From Aedes albopictus (Eukaryota > Arthropoda > Insecta > Diptera > Culicidae): a stretch of DNA of 64,000 bases. The position numbers and the translations under genes were made by a program. The stretch is from positions 337,602,263 to 337,666,262 of the forward strand of contig NC_085138.1 in the NCBI RefSeq assembly GCF_035046485.1, read 5' to 3'. Shown one piece after another: positions 21,200-32,799 of the stretch; position 1 is the first letter of the stretch, and every line of letters starts with the position of its first letter. Under the pieces are notes generated by a model. The model was not told the DNA's origin. It saw only the letters and a list, made by a program, of their open reading frames with translations, and did not search any database.

Positions 21200-21980
21200 T
21201 AGATAAGCGGACATCGCTATCAACGAAAATTAGCATTTATCTGCTCCGACAAGTTTCAAAGTTTACTTTCAATTTGTTAGACTCAACAACCAATCATTTA
21301 AAATGGATGATACTCCGGAGTTCAGAAATCGCTTCCGGCAAATCTACATCTCACCTTGTATCACAAAGAAAACTTTAACCGATGATGGTTCATGTTACCT
21401 TCAATCCTGTCACGTGCAAAACGATTCCTCCATCGATCCCGTTCCGTTACGGGGGGCGGCAACCTACCACGCGCTTGGGGTAGATTCAATTGAAAGAAAG
21501 CACCAAAGTGTGTAAACACCCTGTTTCTCCTATTTCGATGAACCGCAAGAAAAAAAGGAGTATCGCTTTCATCACCTCGCCACCCGAGAAAGCCTATCGC
21601 CGCTGCATGAAACACCTCATGAAGCGGGAAATTCATCACGTCTTTTGCATTATCCATTTTCCCATTAGATTGAGCTTTTGTGATAGCGAAAGGTAGACTC
21701 GACAGTGTAGTGGCTCCAAGGGTAGCTCGGGTGACAAAAGCCAATGAAGACGCCGATGATGATAATACACTACTGGTGGCAAGGTGAGAAAAGCCACGAC
21801 ACGGTTGGTCTCACCACCGTGATGAGATGCCCTTCGTTGATGATGGCGATGGTGATGATGCTTGCATGGAAGTCACATCCCAGGGCGCACGCATTCCAAG
21901 CAGAGGATTCTTAGCTCATAAGGTGATAAGGGTAAACCGTCGAGTGGGGTTGCTTTTGACACATTTTGCAGATTGGAGGG
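21200..21980. other. Unique island
   Basis: GC-richer DNA with GATGATGATG-type runs near 21755 and 21850. A 127-codon minus frame (21361-21744) and overlapping plus frames exist, but none resembles a known family, and overlapping opposite frames suggest composition rather than coding. An exon of an unknown gene cannot be excluded. Confidence 0.3.
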
Positions 21981-21985
21981 CAATA

Positions 21986-22188
21986 GGGTATGCCATCAGT
22001 AATCTCCCATATTCATCAAATTCGAAAACGAGCAATCACAGCACCGATTGATTCCGTTTTTTTTGTTTCCATGCGTGCTCAAGTCTAACAAAAACACAAA
22101 AATAAGAAACAAAACAAACATCGCTTCAATCCTTTGTTTTTCGAAGGATAAAAATGGGAGCCACATGCTTAATAAGGGAACCAATACC
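21986..22188. mobile_element. MITE family A, copy 2
   Basis: Aligns along its length with 5399-5609 and 44365-44579. TA flanks at 21984-21985 and 22189-22190; starts GGGTATG, ends AATACC. Confidence 0.75.
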
Positions 22189-22272
22189 TAATTTGTTTAA
22201 CTTTCTGTGCCGTTGCTTCTGGTTTAAATAACTGCACTCATTCAGACACTTGAGAGTACCTGCAGGTTAATA

Positions 22273-22870
22273 CAGTATGCGGCAGGAAAAAATGCGAAAG
22301 TGTTTTTCAACTTCAAACCTCATTTTCGTCCATTTGACATTAACCAATCTATGTTTCAACGTTCCATGATCTATAATAGGCTAGTTTTCTGAAAAGTTAA
22401 TTAAAAAATTTCCCATTTTGGTCACTAACCTTTACAGGGCGGCGCCTGAAGATGAAGACAACCAGAATTTTCAAACCGCAGAAAATCGCACAGGTCGCTA
22501 AATTTCGCATCAGATAAAACAAAATTTTTGATTTTCTCTACAATATCATCAAATATATGTACTTATTTCATCTGGTATGTGAAACTACATGGCTCTGGAT
22601 CAGTGTGGTCTGGTTGTTCATCGAATTTGAGCTTATTTTGTTACTGTTATAGTTATTTTGTTTAATGACCATTGGGCGCGCAGTTTATTGATATCCGCTT
22701 ATTAGGCCTACATTATCACATGTTAAACATCAAATATGTTCATTTTTATTTTTCAGTGCTAGAATATAGACATTGACTGATACACTGTCATGAAAAAATA
22801 GTCATACATATCCCACATTTAGCGTGTAATAGTGCCTTGAACTTTTCGCATTTTTTCCTGCCGCACCCTG
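22273..22870. mobile_element. 598-bp TA-flanked MITE, GGCAGGAAAAAATGCG TIR
   Basis: The left end CAGTATGCGGCAGGAAAAAA and the right end read inward, CAGGGTGCGGCAGGAAAAAA, form a TIR of about 27 bp flanked by TA at 22271-22272 and 22871-22872. CAGGGTG-type ends and TA sites fit Tc1/mariner. The interior is AT-rich and non-coding. Confidence 0.75.
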
Positions 22871-22872
22871 TA

Positions 22873-23350
22873 TGGCTAAGAGTAGCCAGCGCATACCGCG
22901 AAGACTCAAATGGCGCAGTATTTGTGCTAGCAGGCATGATGCCCATACCGCAGGTCGTAACAGAAGATTATTAGAAGCTTCCTCAAAAAGTCAGAGTCAA
23001 AATTTCTGGAACAAATTTCCAGCATAAAACGCTTTGTGATGAACAAGTTTTTCAGTTCATAACTTGCAGTTTGTATTGTGATGACTTATAATGCAGGGAT
23101 TTTCAGCCTTTTTACACGCGGAGCACTCCATATCAATAAATAGATTTGTGAAGCACCCATAATAGCATCAAAGCATGCCTCAACTGATTGAATTCCAAAA
23201 TTTATATCGAAATTCATAAAAAGGTCATTGTAATGCTTCGGTAGATTACTGACAAGATGTGTGATAAATTAATAAGTCTGTCGTGGCAAAGTCGGAGCTA
23301 GTTAGTTAGTCAAGGTTCCCCGATTTCAGCGCCCCTTTACTGGTGCATTT
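22873..23350. other. Spacer, possible hAT-end remnant
   Basis: Contains CAGGGATTTTCAGCC followed by ACGCGGAGCACTCC near 23094-23130, reminiscent of a hAT-type end, but no partner end is seen. Otherwise no feature. Confidence 0.25.
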
Positions 23351-23351
23351 C

Positions 23352-24466
23352 CATGAATGAATTCCAGAAAGAATCTCTGAAAGAACCGCTTGAGCAATTC
23401 CTGAAGGAAGTTCTAGCTGTTCCTTCTCAAAGAATCCATGGAACTTTTGAAGAAATCTCTGCTGAAATTTCTAAAGTAATATTGGAAATATTGAAGAAGT
23501 CTCTAAAGACATTTCCGAAAGTAACATTGAAGAAATTTCAGAAGGATTTAAAAAAAATCTGAAGAAAATTCTAAATTAATTCCTGCAATAATTTCTCAAA
23601 ACAAGAACAATAATATTTTAAGATTAAGGAATAGATTAAGATTTATAGATGGATTTTCACAAAAAAAATCTAGAAAGAAAACCTGAAGAAACAGCTGGAA
23701 ACTCCTAATAAAACCTCTTGAGATATTTTTGGAAAAAAATCTGGAGAAATCCGCTAATAAAAATCTTAAACATTTTTTAAATGAATTCTTGCAGGAATCC
23801 ATAGAAAAATCCTAGTGGTAGCTTGGAGGAAATACTGAAGGACTTTCAGAGAAAATTCGAAGGGGAATACCTGACGAAATTTCTGATGAAATCTCTGTGT
23901 AAATTTCTGCAGGCATATCTGCAAGAATGTCTTCCAGCCTTTCCTTAAGAATCCTTACAAGCATCTCTGAAAAAAATATGTAGCAAATTTTCTGAAGGCA
24001 TCCTTGGAGGATTTTCTAAGACTTTCTTAGGAAATCCATGGAGCAACTTCTAGAAGAGAAATGTCTTGAGGGAATGTGCGAAGGAATGTGAAGAAATCTT
24101 GGGAATTAGCTTAATAATCTTTTGTAGGACTTTTAAAGCAATCCTTGGAGAAAATTCTTTAGAAAGCTTCTGAGAAATTTTTGAAGAAGCTCTTAATTGT
24201 GTAAAAGTAGTGAATCATTTTCTAAAAAAAATCCATGGAGTATTTTTGAGAAAGTTCATGGAAGGCTTTTTAACCAAATGCTTTGAAAAATTTCTGGTGG
24301 AATCTCCATGAAAAACAAAATCGGACGAATATCGTAGATAAATTTCTGGAACAATTTTTTTGAAAGGATTTCTTGAACTATTTTCTAAAGGAATCGATGT
24401 GACATTTTTTAAAGCTATCTGTGCAAGACTGTCTTAAGGAGTTCTGGGAAAAATTTCTGGAAGTCA
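23352..24466 (+). repeat. Array A, G-rich strand on top
   Basis: GAATTCCAGAAAGAATCTCTGAAAG-like units in decayed tandem order. The 69-codon frame at 23353 has the E/L/K/P/F composition typical of this repeat, not of a gene. Confidence 0.65.
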
Positions 24467-24474
24467 CTCTACAG

Positions 24475-26089
24475 CAGTGGTGCTCAGCACTTTCCGCATT
24501 TTTGCACAACATTTGATTAGAATTCAATAAAAACTGAAAAGATGTTTTATAAATTTATGCTTAATCGAAAGCTAGGTGGTCGGCGTTAAGTCAGAGAGGA
24601 CCATGTGTCTTTTACTTAATTTCTAGAAAAACGACTTAAAAGTTTGCAACTCTATAAGTTTTGAGTTTTTCAACAAATGTTCTTGATTTTTTGCCATAAA
24701 TCTTAATAACTTATCATCACAGCATCGCTCTGTATTGATCGCGAAAAAAACGTAAAATAAAGCTTGAAACCGAGAAATTGCTAAGTAATTGATTGTACTT
24801 AGTCCACTCTGACTGAACGGTTTTTGAAAAATCTTCAACCAACTACAGTTCACACTCAAGTTTTTACACATTTGATGAAAACATAATACACAAGTAGGAC
24901 AACAGTTAATAGGAGTAGTGTATAATGTAAGCAGGAAGTTTTAAATTTGATATTTTTGTTATTACACTGTTGATTACCATTTTCAATTTTTATGTTCAGT
25001 CAGAATGGACCAAGTACAACAGTTCAATATCACATAAAGGGTAGTCAATTAATGAGCTATTTAAGAATTCTTAACTTGAACATTCAATAGCTAACAACTT
25101 TTGAATGTATTTTCATAGTTCGGTACGTTTTTGAAATATTGTAGTTACACAATTCATAATAATGTATTCAGAGGACTGGCATTTTTCAAAAATTCGTTCA
25201 GACAGAGTGAATCAAGTACACAATTCTTAAATAATCGGTAAAATCAATTTCTTCCTGAAACGGGTATTGGTACATTTCAATATGATGCCCAACAGCTACT
25301 AAACAAACATATTTTGATTTGGAAAGGATTACGAAGAATAAGGTAATTTCAATTATTTTTCCTAGAGTCACATGGTCCACTCTGTCTGCACGCGAAATGC
25401 CACAATATGATTCAACACGATGATCGTATTTTACACGATATTGCCCATAATAAAATGGAATTTCACGTGCTTTTTTGATCAATATGTATCAGTAAATACT
25501 TTAGGGAGTCATACGATTTAGAAACGTATCACATTTTGATGATAAACTATTTCATTTATTGGATTTAAACCAATACACATTTTTTCAACTCTCTTGACAA
25601 CAAGCATATGGTCTACTCTGACTGCACACTATTATCGAATTTTGCAGTTCAATCAAAAGAAAATTGTGCTATAACTCTCGTTAATTGTAACATTAAGAAA
25701 ATTGGGTGAATGTTCCAAGTAGCTTAAGTAATTCTTAATCAAATGCCCTAAAAATCTAATTTTCGTCAATTTTGTTACTTGGTCCCCTCTGACTTAACGC
25801 CGACCAGGTGATGTAACTAACTATTTATGAAGAAAAGCTTTTGTCATATAGACAATTTTTCAATATTTATCCGATTGAGCAAAAAATTAGGTGCGGCCAG
25901 CGGGCCGCACTTATTTTTGCCGAAAACCGTCAAATTACGAGAACTTACAAAACTAACCTCAGTTTACTTGTACTGATAAACTCGATACTAAGCTTCAGTT
26001 TTAATACAAATTTGCTTGTCATTTCAGTGGATTTTAATAAGTTCTAAGCAATTTTGTTGATAAAACGCGGAAAGTGTTGAGCACCACTG
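24475..26089. mobile_element. hAT-type non-autonomous element, 8-bp TSD
   Basis: Left end CAGTGGTGCTCAGCACTTTC, right end GAAAGTGTTGAGCACCACTG: inverted, with only minor differences. The flanks CTCTACAG (24467-24474) and ATCTACAG (26090-26097) are 8-bp direct repeats with one mismatch. CAGTGGT-type ends and an 8-bp duplication indicate the hAT superfamily. The right part has a GTGCGGCC-AGCG-GGCCGCAC hairpin (about 25891-25910). A second element is nested at 24578-25805. No transposase. A related right end alone occurs at about 27905-27985. Confidence 0.8.
24578..25805. mobile_element. Nested element with seven repeated terminal motifs
   Basis: Ends GGTCGGCGTTAAGTCAGAG and CTCTGACTTAACGCCGACC are exact inverses, flanked by AGGT on both sides (possible 4-bp duplication). 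The terminal motif TGGTCCACTCTGACT recurs inside at about 24803, 25000 (inverted), 25198 (inverted), 25375 and 25612, giving seven copies including the ends, roughly 170-240 bp apart. Frames inside (82, 94 and 68 codons) are unremarkable. Superfamily not assigned. Confidence 0.65.
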
Positions 26090-26097
26090 ATCTACAG

Positions 26098-26567
26098 TCT
26101 AAAGGAATCCCAGGAAGATTTTGTAAAAGAATTGCAGATTAAATTTCTTTAAGATTCCCTGGATGATTTTTTAAAGTAAATCTACAAGGAGGTTCCAAAG
26201 GAATCCCTGAAAAAAATCTTTAAGAATCTCAGGGAGATTTTTTCTGGAAATCCTTAAAGATTTTTCCAATGAATTCTGGAATGGATTTCAGCAAGGGTTA
26301 GAAAGAATTATGGATAAATCCTAAAGAAATTCCTGGAGGAATCCGTGGAGAAATTCCGAGAAAATATCCAAGAGGGTTTCCTGGCGCAACTCCTGAAAGA
26401 ATTTCAAGAGTAATTTCTGAAGGAATTTCTGAAGGAATCCTTAGAGATATTTTAGGAATTCCTGGAGTAGTCCTTGGAGATATTAAAGAAGGGATTCCTG
26501 GAGGATTTTCAGGAGGAATCCATATAGGAATCGCTGAAGGTATTCCTGAAGGAATTTTTGGAAGAAT
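26098..26567 (+). repeat. Array A, G-rich strand on top
   Basis: Clear GAATTCCTGGAGGAATCC-like units. Part of it (26098-26320) is paralogous to 27990-28112 joined to 30822-30925, which flank the TTAA element. Confidence 0.7.
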
Positions 26568-26592
26568 TTCTGGAGAAAGCTTAGGAAAATTC

Positions 26593-27262
26593 TTGCTTAA
26601 GCTTGAGCTTGAGTTTGATTGACCGCCCGCAGTTGCAACTCCAGTATCGTCAGATCAGCTACACTCACACAAGGAACCAATGAGATAGCTGCTTGGGACT
26701 AACAGGCATCTTCAGTGTGTGAGCGTTGGTGGTCTTGTATTTTTAGGCGACAATGGCGCCTGCTGCGTCAGGTTGCAGGTCAATGGGGAAGGGGAAGGAA
26801 GTGATGATTGCAATCGCTTCCCACATCAGGCCGTCGAATTCTCTGCGCCTGCACAAGGTCATGCGGATGTTGATGTGTTGGTGGGAAATGTTTTTATTTT
26901 TGGCACATGGATCATGCATTGGTGCAAGGATGCCAAGCGTAAAGCGATAGATTGTGTGAAGATTACTGTGAAGCGGCACAGTCCGCTTGGTTGCATAACT
27001 TGTAGGCGTTACATGATAGATTGTCAATGTGCTGTGATGAAAGTTGGAAGGAAGGGAAACGGCTTTTTTTAATCCGTTTCTGGTTCTAGCGATCACTACG
27101 AACATACGAAGATACATGAGATGTATATTTGGGAGAGAGAAAGTGAGAGAGAAAGTAGATAGAAAGATACAAAGTGAGAAGGAAAGGGACGAGCCAGGAA
27201 TTGAGCCCAGGACCTTCTGCATATGAATCAGAAGCGGTAGCCACTAGACCACCAAGTTCGTC
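26593..27262 (-). mobile_element. Composite tRNA-headed SINE (copy 2), 25-bp TSD
   Basis: Flanked by 25-bp direct repeats (26568-26592 and 27263-27287, two mismatches) of array A sequence. On the minus strand it has the tRNA-like head at the right end, a body shared with 3114-3756 (including CAATGGCGCCTGC and GTGATGATTGCAATCG on the plus strand) and the CAAGCTCAAGC tail at the left. Frames up to 159 codons within it are shadows of the SINE. Confidence 0.85.
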
Positions 27263-27287
27263 TTCTGGAGAAAGCTCAGGAAAACTC

Positions 27288-27905
27288 CTAGAGAAACCCC
27301 TAGAGGAATTTCTTAAGGGATCTGTGAAGGAATTTCAGGACAAATAGTTGGAGGGATTACAGAACGAATCCCTGAAGGAATCCGTGAAAGAATTTCTGGA
27401 CGAATTTGTAGAGGAGTTCCTGGAGAAGTTTCTGGAAGAATCCATTGGAATCCATGCGGAATTCATCCATGGATTCCTCCAGGAATTCTTTCAAACATAT
27501 CTTCAGGAATGTCTACATGGATTCCTCCTGAAATTCTTGCAGGAATTCCGCAGGGATTCCTCCAAGGATTCCTCTGAGGATTTCTTCAGGGTTTGCTACA
27601 GAGGTTCCAATAAATTCTTCCAGGAATTCCTCCAGGAATCCTTCCATAAATTCATTCAGAAGTTTCTTCACGGATTCCTCCTGCAATTCATACAAGGGTT
27701 CCTCTAGGGATTCCACCAGCGATTTCTCCATGAATTTCTCCTGAAAATCATCCAGTAATTGCTTCTGGAATATCTTCACGGACTCCTCCAGAAATTCCTC
27801 CAAAGATTCTTCCGGGAATTCCTAAAACTCCACAAAGGATTCTTCCAGAAATTTCTTCAGGAATTACTCCTGAAATTTTTCCAGGGGTTGCGCCAGGGAT
27901 TCATC
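27288..27905. repeat. Array A with polarity switch near 27,455
   Basis: Up to about 27450 the top strand is G-rich (GAATCCCTGAAGGAATCC); from about 27470 it is C-rich (GATTCCTCCAGGAATTC). The turn is at GGAATCCATGCGGAATTCATCCATGGATTCC-type sequence. The overlapping open frames of 119 (plus) and 96 (minus) codons are repeat translations. Confidence 0.75.
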
Positions 27906-27989
27906 CAGAGTTTTTTTTTTCATTTAAGTGGTTTTTATTAAGCTTTAACCAATTTTGTTGACGAAATGCAGAAAGTGGTTAGTACCACT
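27905..27989. mobile_element. Orphan hAT right end (duplicated segment)
   Basis: ACCAATTTTGTTGACGAAAT and GTACCACTG match the last 80 bases of the hAT element at 24475-26089, and the following TACAGTCTGAAGGAATCCC matches that element's right flank. The left end is absent. Shared flank means this is a copied genomic segment, not an independent insertion. Confidence 0.6.
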
Positions 27990-28112
27990 GTTTTACAGTC
28001 TGAAGGAATCCCTGGAAGAATTTGTGAAAGAATTTCAGACTAAATTTCTTCAGGATTCCCTAGATGTTTTTTTTTTTAATAAATCTACGAGGAGTTTCCT
28101 GAAACAGTTTCT
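27990..28112 (+). repeat. Array A segment, duplicated
   Basis: Paralogous to 26098-26225. Interrupted at its right end by the TTAA element, beyond which the paralogy resumes at 30822. Confidence 0.65.
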
Positions 28113-28116
28113 TTAA

Positions 28117-30817
28117 CCCGTTGAACCCCAGGTAAAAAAATAAAAGTTCAACAATTCGCCAACAGCTCATTTCTCAACAGAATTCAACCAGATTTTGCAC
28201 ACAAACTCGCACAACACTATAGTTTTGGAAATATACGGGATCAACATTTTCTTGGACTTCTGGACGGAGTAAGGCCGGTGGGTCACTGGGTCAAGTCGGG
28301 CAAAATTAAGGCCAAGTACAATTTGCACCCCCATAACTTTCTTCCTAATGAAGTTTTTCAATGGGCATTTGCACATTCCGTTGCCTAACGATATCTGATG
28401 TTGCTACAGGTTCGAATTTAAGATTTTCCTATAGGTTTCTTTTGAGTTCTTGAGATATTCAACATTTCTGAACCATCCAAGTCTTCATTTGCGTTTGTTG
28501 TTTTCAAATGAAATTAAACACGAGATATTATTCCCTTATTGACCCCATAGTTCATCGGAGACATCTTTCGAACATGTGTTGCCCTCGTAGTATTATTCAT
28601 ATTTCCTGAATATCTCGATGGATTGTCCGAATCCGTCCTTACAAAACATGAACACTCGAAATAATCACTAAGGATTATTTTCAATTATTTTTATCGCTTT
28701 TATTTGCACCAATATTTGAACATCTGTATAATATTTGTTATATTAACGAATAGTAGAAATTTTGGACGATCTGATTGAAGTCATGCCTTGATTACAGAGA
28801 ACCGTAGATCGACTACAATTAGACCTATTTGCATGCGGAAAACAACGATTAGCTCCAGAAACCAATACTACATCGAACAGGAGTAAGTAAAAGTCTCGAC
28901 TAGATTCCTGAGTACCTGGGATGGCCTGGCTGAAATCAGGCCTTGAGTTCATTGAGCTGTAGATAAACTGTAATCACATGTTTTACCTATGTGGAACCTC
29001 TGTGCACTACATAAATTCATAGTGCAAATAACTCTCATTGTTGTCCATCTATGGTTCTCTAAAGTCAAGGCATGACTTCGCTTAGGTCATGACATTTTCC
29101 TAGGAATAGTTGTGCGAGACCTTCTCATTGACACATGATAGAATATGAGTTTATGTAGTGAACAGAGGCTACACATAGTTAAAACATGTGATTACAGTTT
29201 AACTACAGCTCAATGAACTCAAGGCCTGACTTCAGCCAGACCATCCCGTGTACTCAGGAATCTAGTCGAGACTTTTACTTACTCTTGTTCGATGTAGTAT
29301 TGGTTTCTGGAGGCAATCGTGTTTTCCGCATGCAAATAGGTCTAATTGTAGTCCATTTATGGTTCTCTGTAGTTAAGGCATGACTTCCCTTAGCTTATCA
29401 AATTTCCCTAGGAATAGTTGTGAGAGACCTTTTCCCTGATGGAATGATGGAATGTGGGTTTATGTAGTCAATAGAGATTCTACACTGGCAAAACATGTGA
29501 TTACAGTTCATCAACAGCTCATAGAACTCAAGGCTTGACTTCAATCAAGATGTCCCGTGTATTCAGGAATCTACTCGAGGAATTCACTTACTCCAGTTCG
29601 ATGTAGTATTGGTTTCTGGAGCTAACCATTGCTTTCTGCGTGCATAAAACTCTCATTGTTGTCCATCTATAGTTCTCTGAAGTCAAGGCATGACTTCGCT
29701 TAGTTCATCAAATTTTCCTAGAAATAGTTGTGCGAGACCTTTTTTGATACATGATAGAGTATGAGTTTTTGTAGTGCACAGAGATTCCACATAAGTGAAA
29801 CATGTGATTACAGTTTATCTACAGCTCAATTGTCAGTCAAGGCATGACTTCGCTTAGGCCATCAAATTTTCCTAAGAATAGTTGTGCGAAACCTTTTTTG
29901 ACACATGATAGAATATGAGTTTATGTAGTGCACAGAGCTTCCACATAGGTAAAACATGTGATTACAGTTTATCTACAGCTCAATTAACTCAAGGCCTGAC
30001 TTCTGCCAGGCCATCCCGGGTACTCAGGAATCTAGTCGAGGTTTTTATTTACTCCTGTTCGATGTAGTATTGGTGTCTGGAGCTAACCGTTGTTTTCCGC
30101 ATGCAAACAGGTCTAATTGTAGTCGATCTACGGTTCTTTGTAATCAAGGCATGACTTCAATCAGATCGTCCAAAATTTCTACTGTTCGTTAATATAACAA
30201 ATATTATACAGATGTTCAAATATTGGTGCAAATAAAAGCGATAAAAATAATTGAAAATAATCCTTAGTGATTATTTCGAGTGTTCATGTTTTGTAAGGAC
30301 GGATTCGGACAATCCATCGAGATATTCAGGAAATATGAATAATACTACAAGGGCAACACATGTTCGAAAGATGTCTCCGATGACCTATGGGGTCAATAAG
30401 GGAATAATATCTCGTGTTTAATTTCATTTGAAAACAACAAACGCAAATGAAGACTTGGATGGTTCAGAAATGTTGAATATCTCAAGAACTCAAAAGAAAC
30501 CTATAGGAAAATCTTAAATTCGAACCTGTAGCAACATCAAATATCGTTAGGCAACGGAATGTGCAAATTCCCATTGAAAAACTTCATTAGGAAGAAAGTT
30601 ATGGGGGTGCAAATTGTACTTGGCCTTAATTTTGCCCGACTTGACCCAGTGACCCACCGGCCTTACTCCGTCCAGAAGTCCAAGAAAATGTTGATCCCGT
30701 ATATTTCCAAAACTATAGTGTTGTGCGAGTTTGTGTGCAAAATCTGGTTGAATTCTGTTGAGAAATGAGCTGTTGGCGATTTTTTGAACTTTTATTTTTT
30801 ACCTGGGGTCCAACGGG
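28117..30817. mobile_element. 2.7-kb TTAA-flanked element with ~0.9-kb TIRs
   Basis: Flanked by TTAA at 28113-28116 and 30818-30821, with ends CCCGTTG... and ...CAACGGG: the piggyBac signature. Inverted similarity continues inward to about 29015 and 29915. A 69-codon frame appears in both arms in mirror form for that reason. The middle holds tandem units of about 300-460 bp marked by GAACTCAAGGCCTGACTTC (near 29216, 29525, 29985) and AGTCAAGGCATGACTTCGC. No transposase is visible. It sits inside array A. Probably a non-autonomous piggyBac-type element. Confidence 0.75.
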
Positions 30818-30821
30818 TTAA

Positions 30822-31530
30822 GAATCTCAGGGAGATTTTTTCTGTAAATCCTTAAAGATTTTTCCAAAAAATTCTAGGATAGATTTTAGCAAGAGTTCCC
30901 GAAAGAATTTTGGATAAATTTGTAAAGAAACCTCTGGAGGAAAATCTGAAAATCGAATATATAATAAGAGCCATGGGAGATTTTCTGAAAGAATCCCTCG
31001 AAAAGTTCGTGAAGAAACCTCTGAGGCAGTTTATTTTGGGAATTCTCGCAGAAATCTCCCGAATAAATCTCAATTTTTTTTTTTCAAAAAAAAAAGAGTC
31101 CTTGGAGAAATTTCTGAAGAAATCCCGGGAAGATTTTCTGACGGAAATTCAGATTTTCAAAAATTTAAAAACCCTGGAGCAAACCCCGGAGAATGATTTG
31201 GAATAAATTCTTGGAAGATCGTTCGAGAGAATACTTAAATAAATTACCAAAGGATTTTTCATCAAGAATAGTACCGATAATATGGGGTAAGTCTCTGAAG
31301 GATTTTCTAAGGAAATCCTATGATGATTTTTTGCAGAATCTCATTCACAACTTTCTTACATAACTCTTTGTAAAACTTCTGGAGGTGGAAATTCTGGAAG
31401 AATTCGGAGTTGCTGTGGCAATTTCTGGTGAAATCTTTGGAAGAATTTCCAAAGCAACCCATACAAATTTTTGAAGAAACTTTTGAAACATTTTCTGAAA
31501 AACTCCGGAATAGTTTCCCGAGCAGAAGAG
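30822..31530 (+). repeat. Array A, G-rich strand on top
   Basis: Continues the segment interrupted by the TTAA element; 30822-30925 matches 26225-26320 closely. Later units are decayed. Frames of 73-98 codons are repeat artefacts. Confidence 0.65.
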
Positions 31531-31540
31531 AATAGCTAAT

Positions 31541-32790
31541 GAATAACATATCAAGGTAATAATGTTAAATACTAGCATACTTTGATATGTCCTTTATTAG
31601 ATGGACATAAGAAGCAAAATAACAAAAATGAATACCATAATTTTATATGATAAACACCTAGAAAATAACAAGTATTTTCATTTCAATAATGAATGCATTT
31701 CAAAAACTTTAAGTGTCCTCCAAAAGGTATGGAACAACAAAATAATAACATTTTCTGTTATTGAATTGCCCATTTATTCGATAGCTCCATGATGTAAAAG
31801 CAAAAAATGTTCTTCAGTCATTTCACAGCTAAATCAACAAATACCATATCAATACCAAAATCTGCTCAAATAACTCCAATTGTTATTGTGATGTTCTCAT
31901 AACTTTTTGAAGAATAACATAATAATAACAATTTGAGGTATTAGAGCACGGGCCACCAATCCTGGAATAACATATCAAGGTATTTATCTTAAATACTACC
32001 ATACCTTGATGTGCCCTTCATTAGGTGGTAATAAGAGGCAAAATAACAAAAATGAATACTAAAATTTTGTATAAATAACACCTAGAAAATAACAAGTCTT
32101 GTGATTTCAATAATGAATGCATACCTAAAATTTCAAGGGCTGTATTTGTTATTCCAAAGTTATTGAATAACAAACTAATAACATTTCTTGTTATTGAATG
32201 TTTCATTTGTTCGATGATTTTATGATGTAATAGCAAATCTTGTTCGGTTATTTTCACTGCTAAACCAACAAACACTACATCAATACCAAACTCTGCTCAA
32301 ATACCTTCAACTGTTACATGCTATGTCCAAAGGTAAGTATTATGAAAATCTAATGTACCTCAAATGTTATTTCTTAAGATTAGCTTTGGACCTCTAGTTT
32401 CAGATTCTGTGCGGTTTGAAATATTTCATCTTGGGTTTTTTTTATATATTTGATTTTTATCCTATTTTCCCATACAAACATCGAAAAAAGTCATTTTAAG
32501 GTAAATTTCGTCCCATATAAAAATGTATGGGAAAAAAACCCAAGATGGATTATTTTAAACCACACATTTTCGGAATCTAGAGGCCCGAAAATATAGTTCT
32601 AGCGAATAAATTTTAAGGTACATTCACTTTTCATAATACTTCCCTTTGGACATAGCGTGATTGTGATGTTCTCATAACATTTCGTAGAATAACGCAGCAA
32701 TAACAATTTTAGGTATTAGAGCACATGTTGCTCTTCGCATGGTATTTGTAAGGTATGCCCTTCTGCTCGGGTATGCCGATATTCCCAAAT
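31541..32790. repeat. Two tandem ~430-bp AT-rich units, second interrupted
   Basis: Unit 1 (about 31541-31970) and unit 2 (about 31971-32760) both open with AATAACATATCAAGGTA and share CACCTAGAAAATAACAAGT, CAATAATGAATGCAT and AATAACAATTT..GGTATTAGAGCAC. Unit 2 is split by a MITE at about 32321-32655. Units end near GGTATGCCCTTCTGCTCGG. Confidence 0.65.
32321..32655. mobile_element. MITE splitting the second tandem unit
   Basis: Ends GCTATGTCCAAAGGTAAGTA and TACTTCCCTTTGGACATAGC are inverted, and similarity continues to about 40 bp. Comparison with unit 1 shows that the sequence between CTGTTA and ATTGTGATG is extra. No coding capacity; superfamily not assigned. Confidence 0.65.
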
Positions 32791-32799
32791 GAGCTTTCC

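Noticed and set aside
21361..21744. 127-codon minus frame as an exon
   Set aside because: No recognised domain, opposite-strand frames overlap it, and no splice partners could be argued; left as an unexplained island rather than a gene.
26743..27222. 159-codon minus-strand frame
   Set aside because: It lies entirely in the composite SINE, whose other copy does not keep the frame.
28167..30768. Two nearly identical 69-codon frames in opposite orientation
   Set aside because: They are mirror copies created by the long TIRs of the TTAA element; no known domain.
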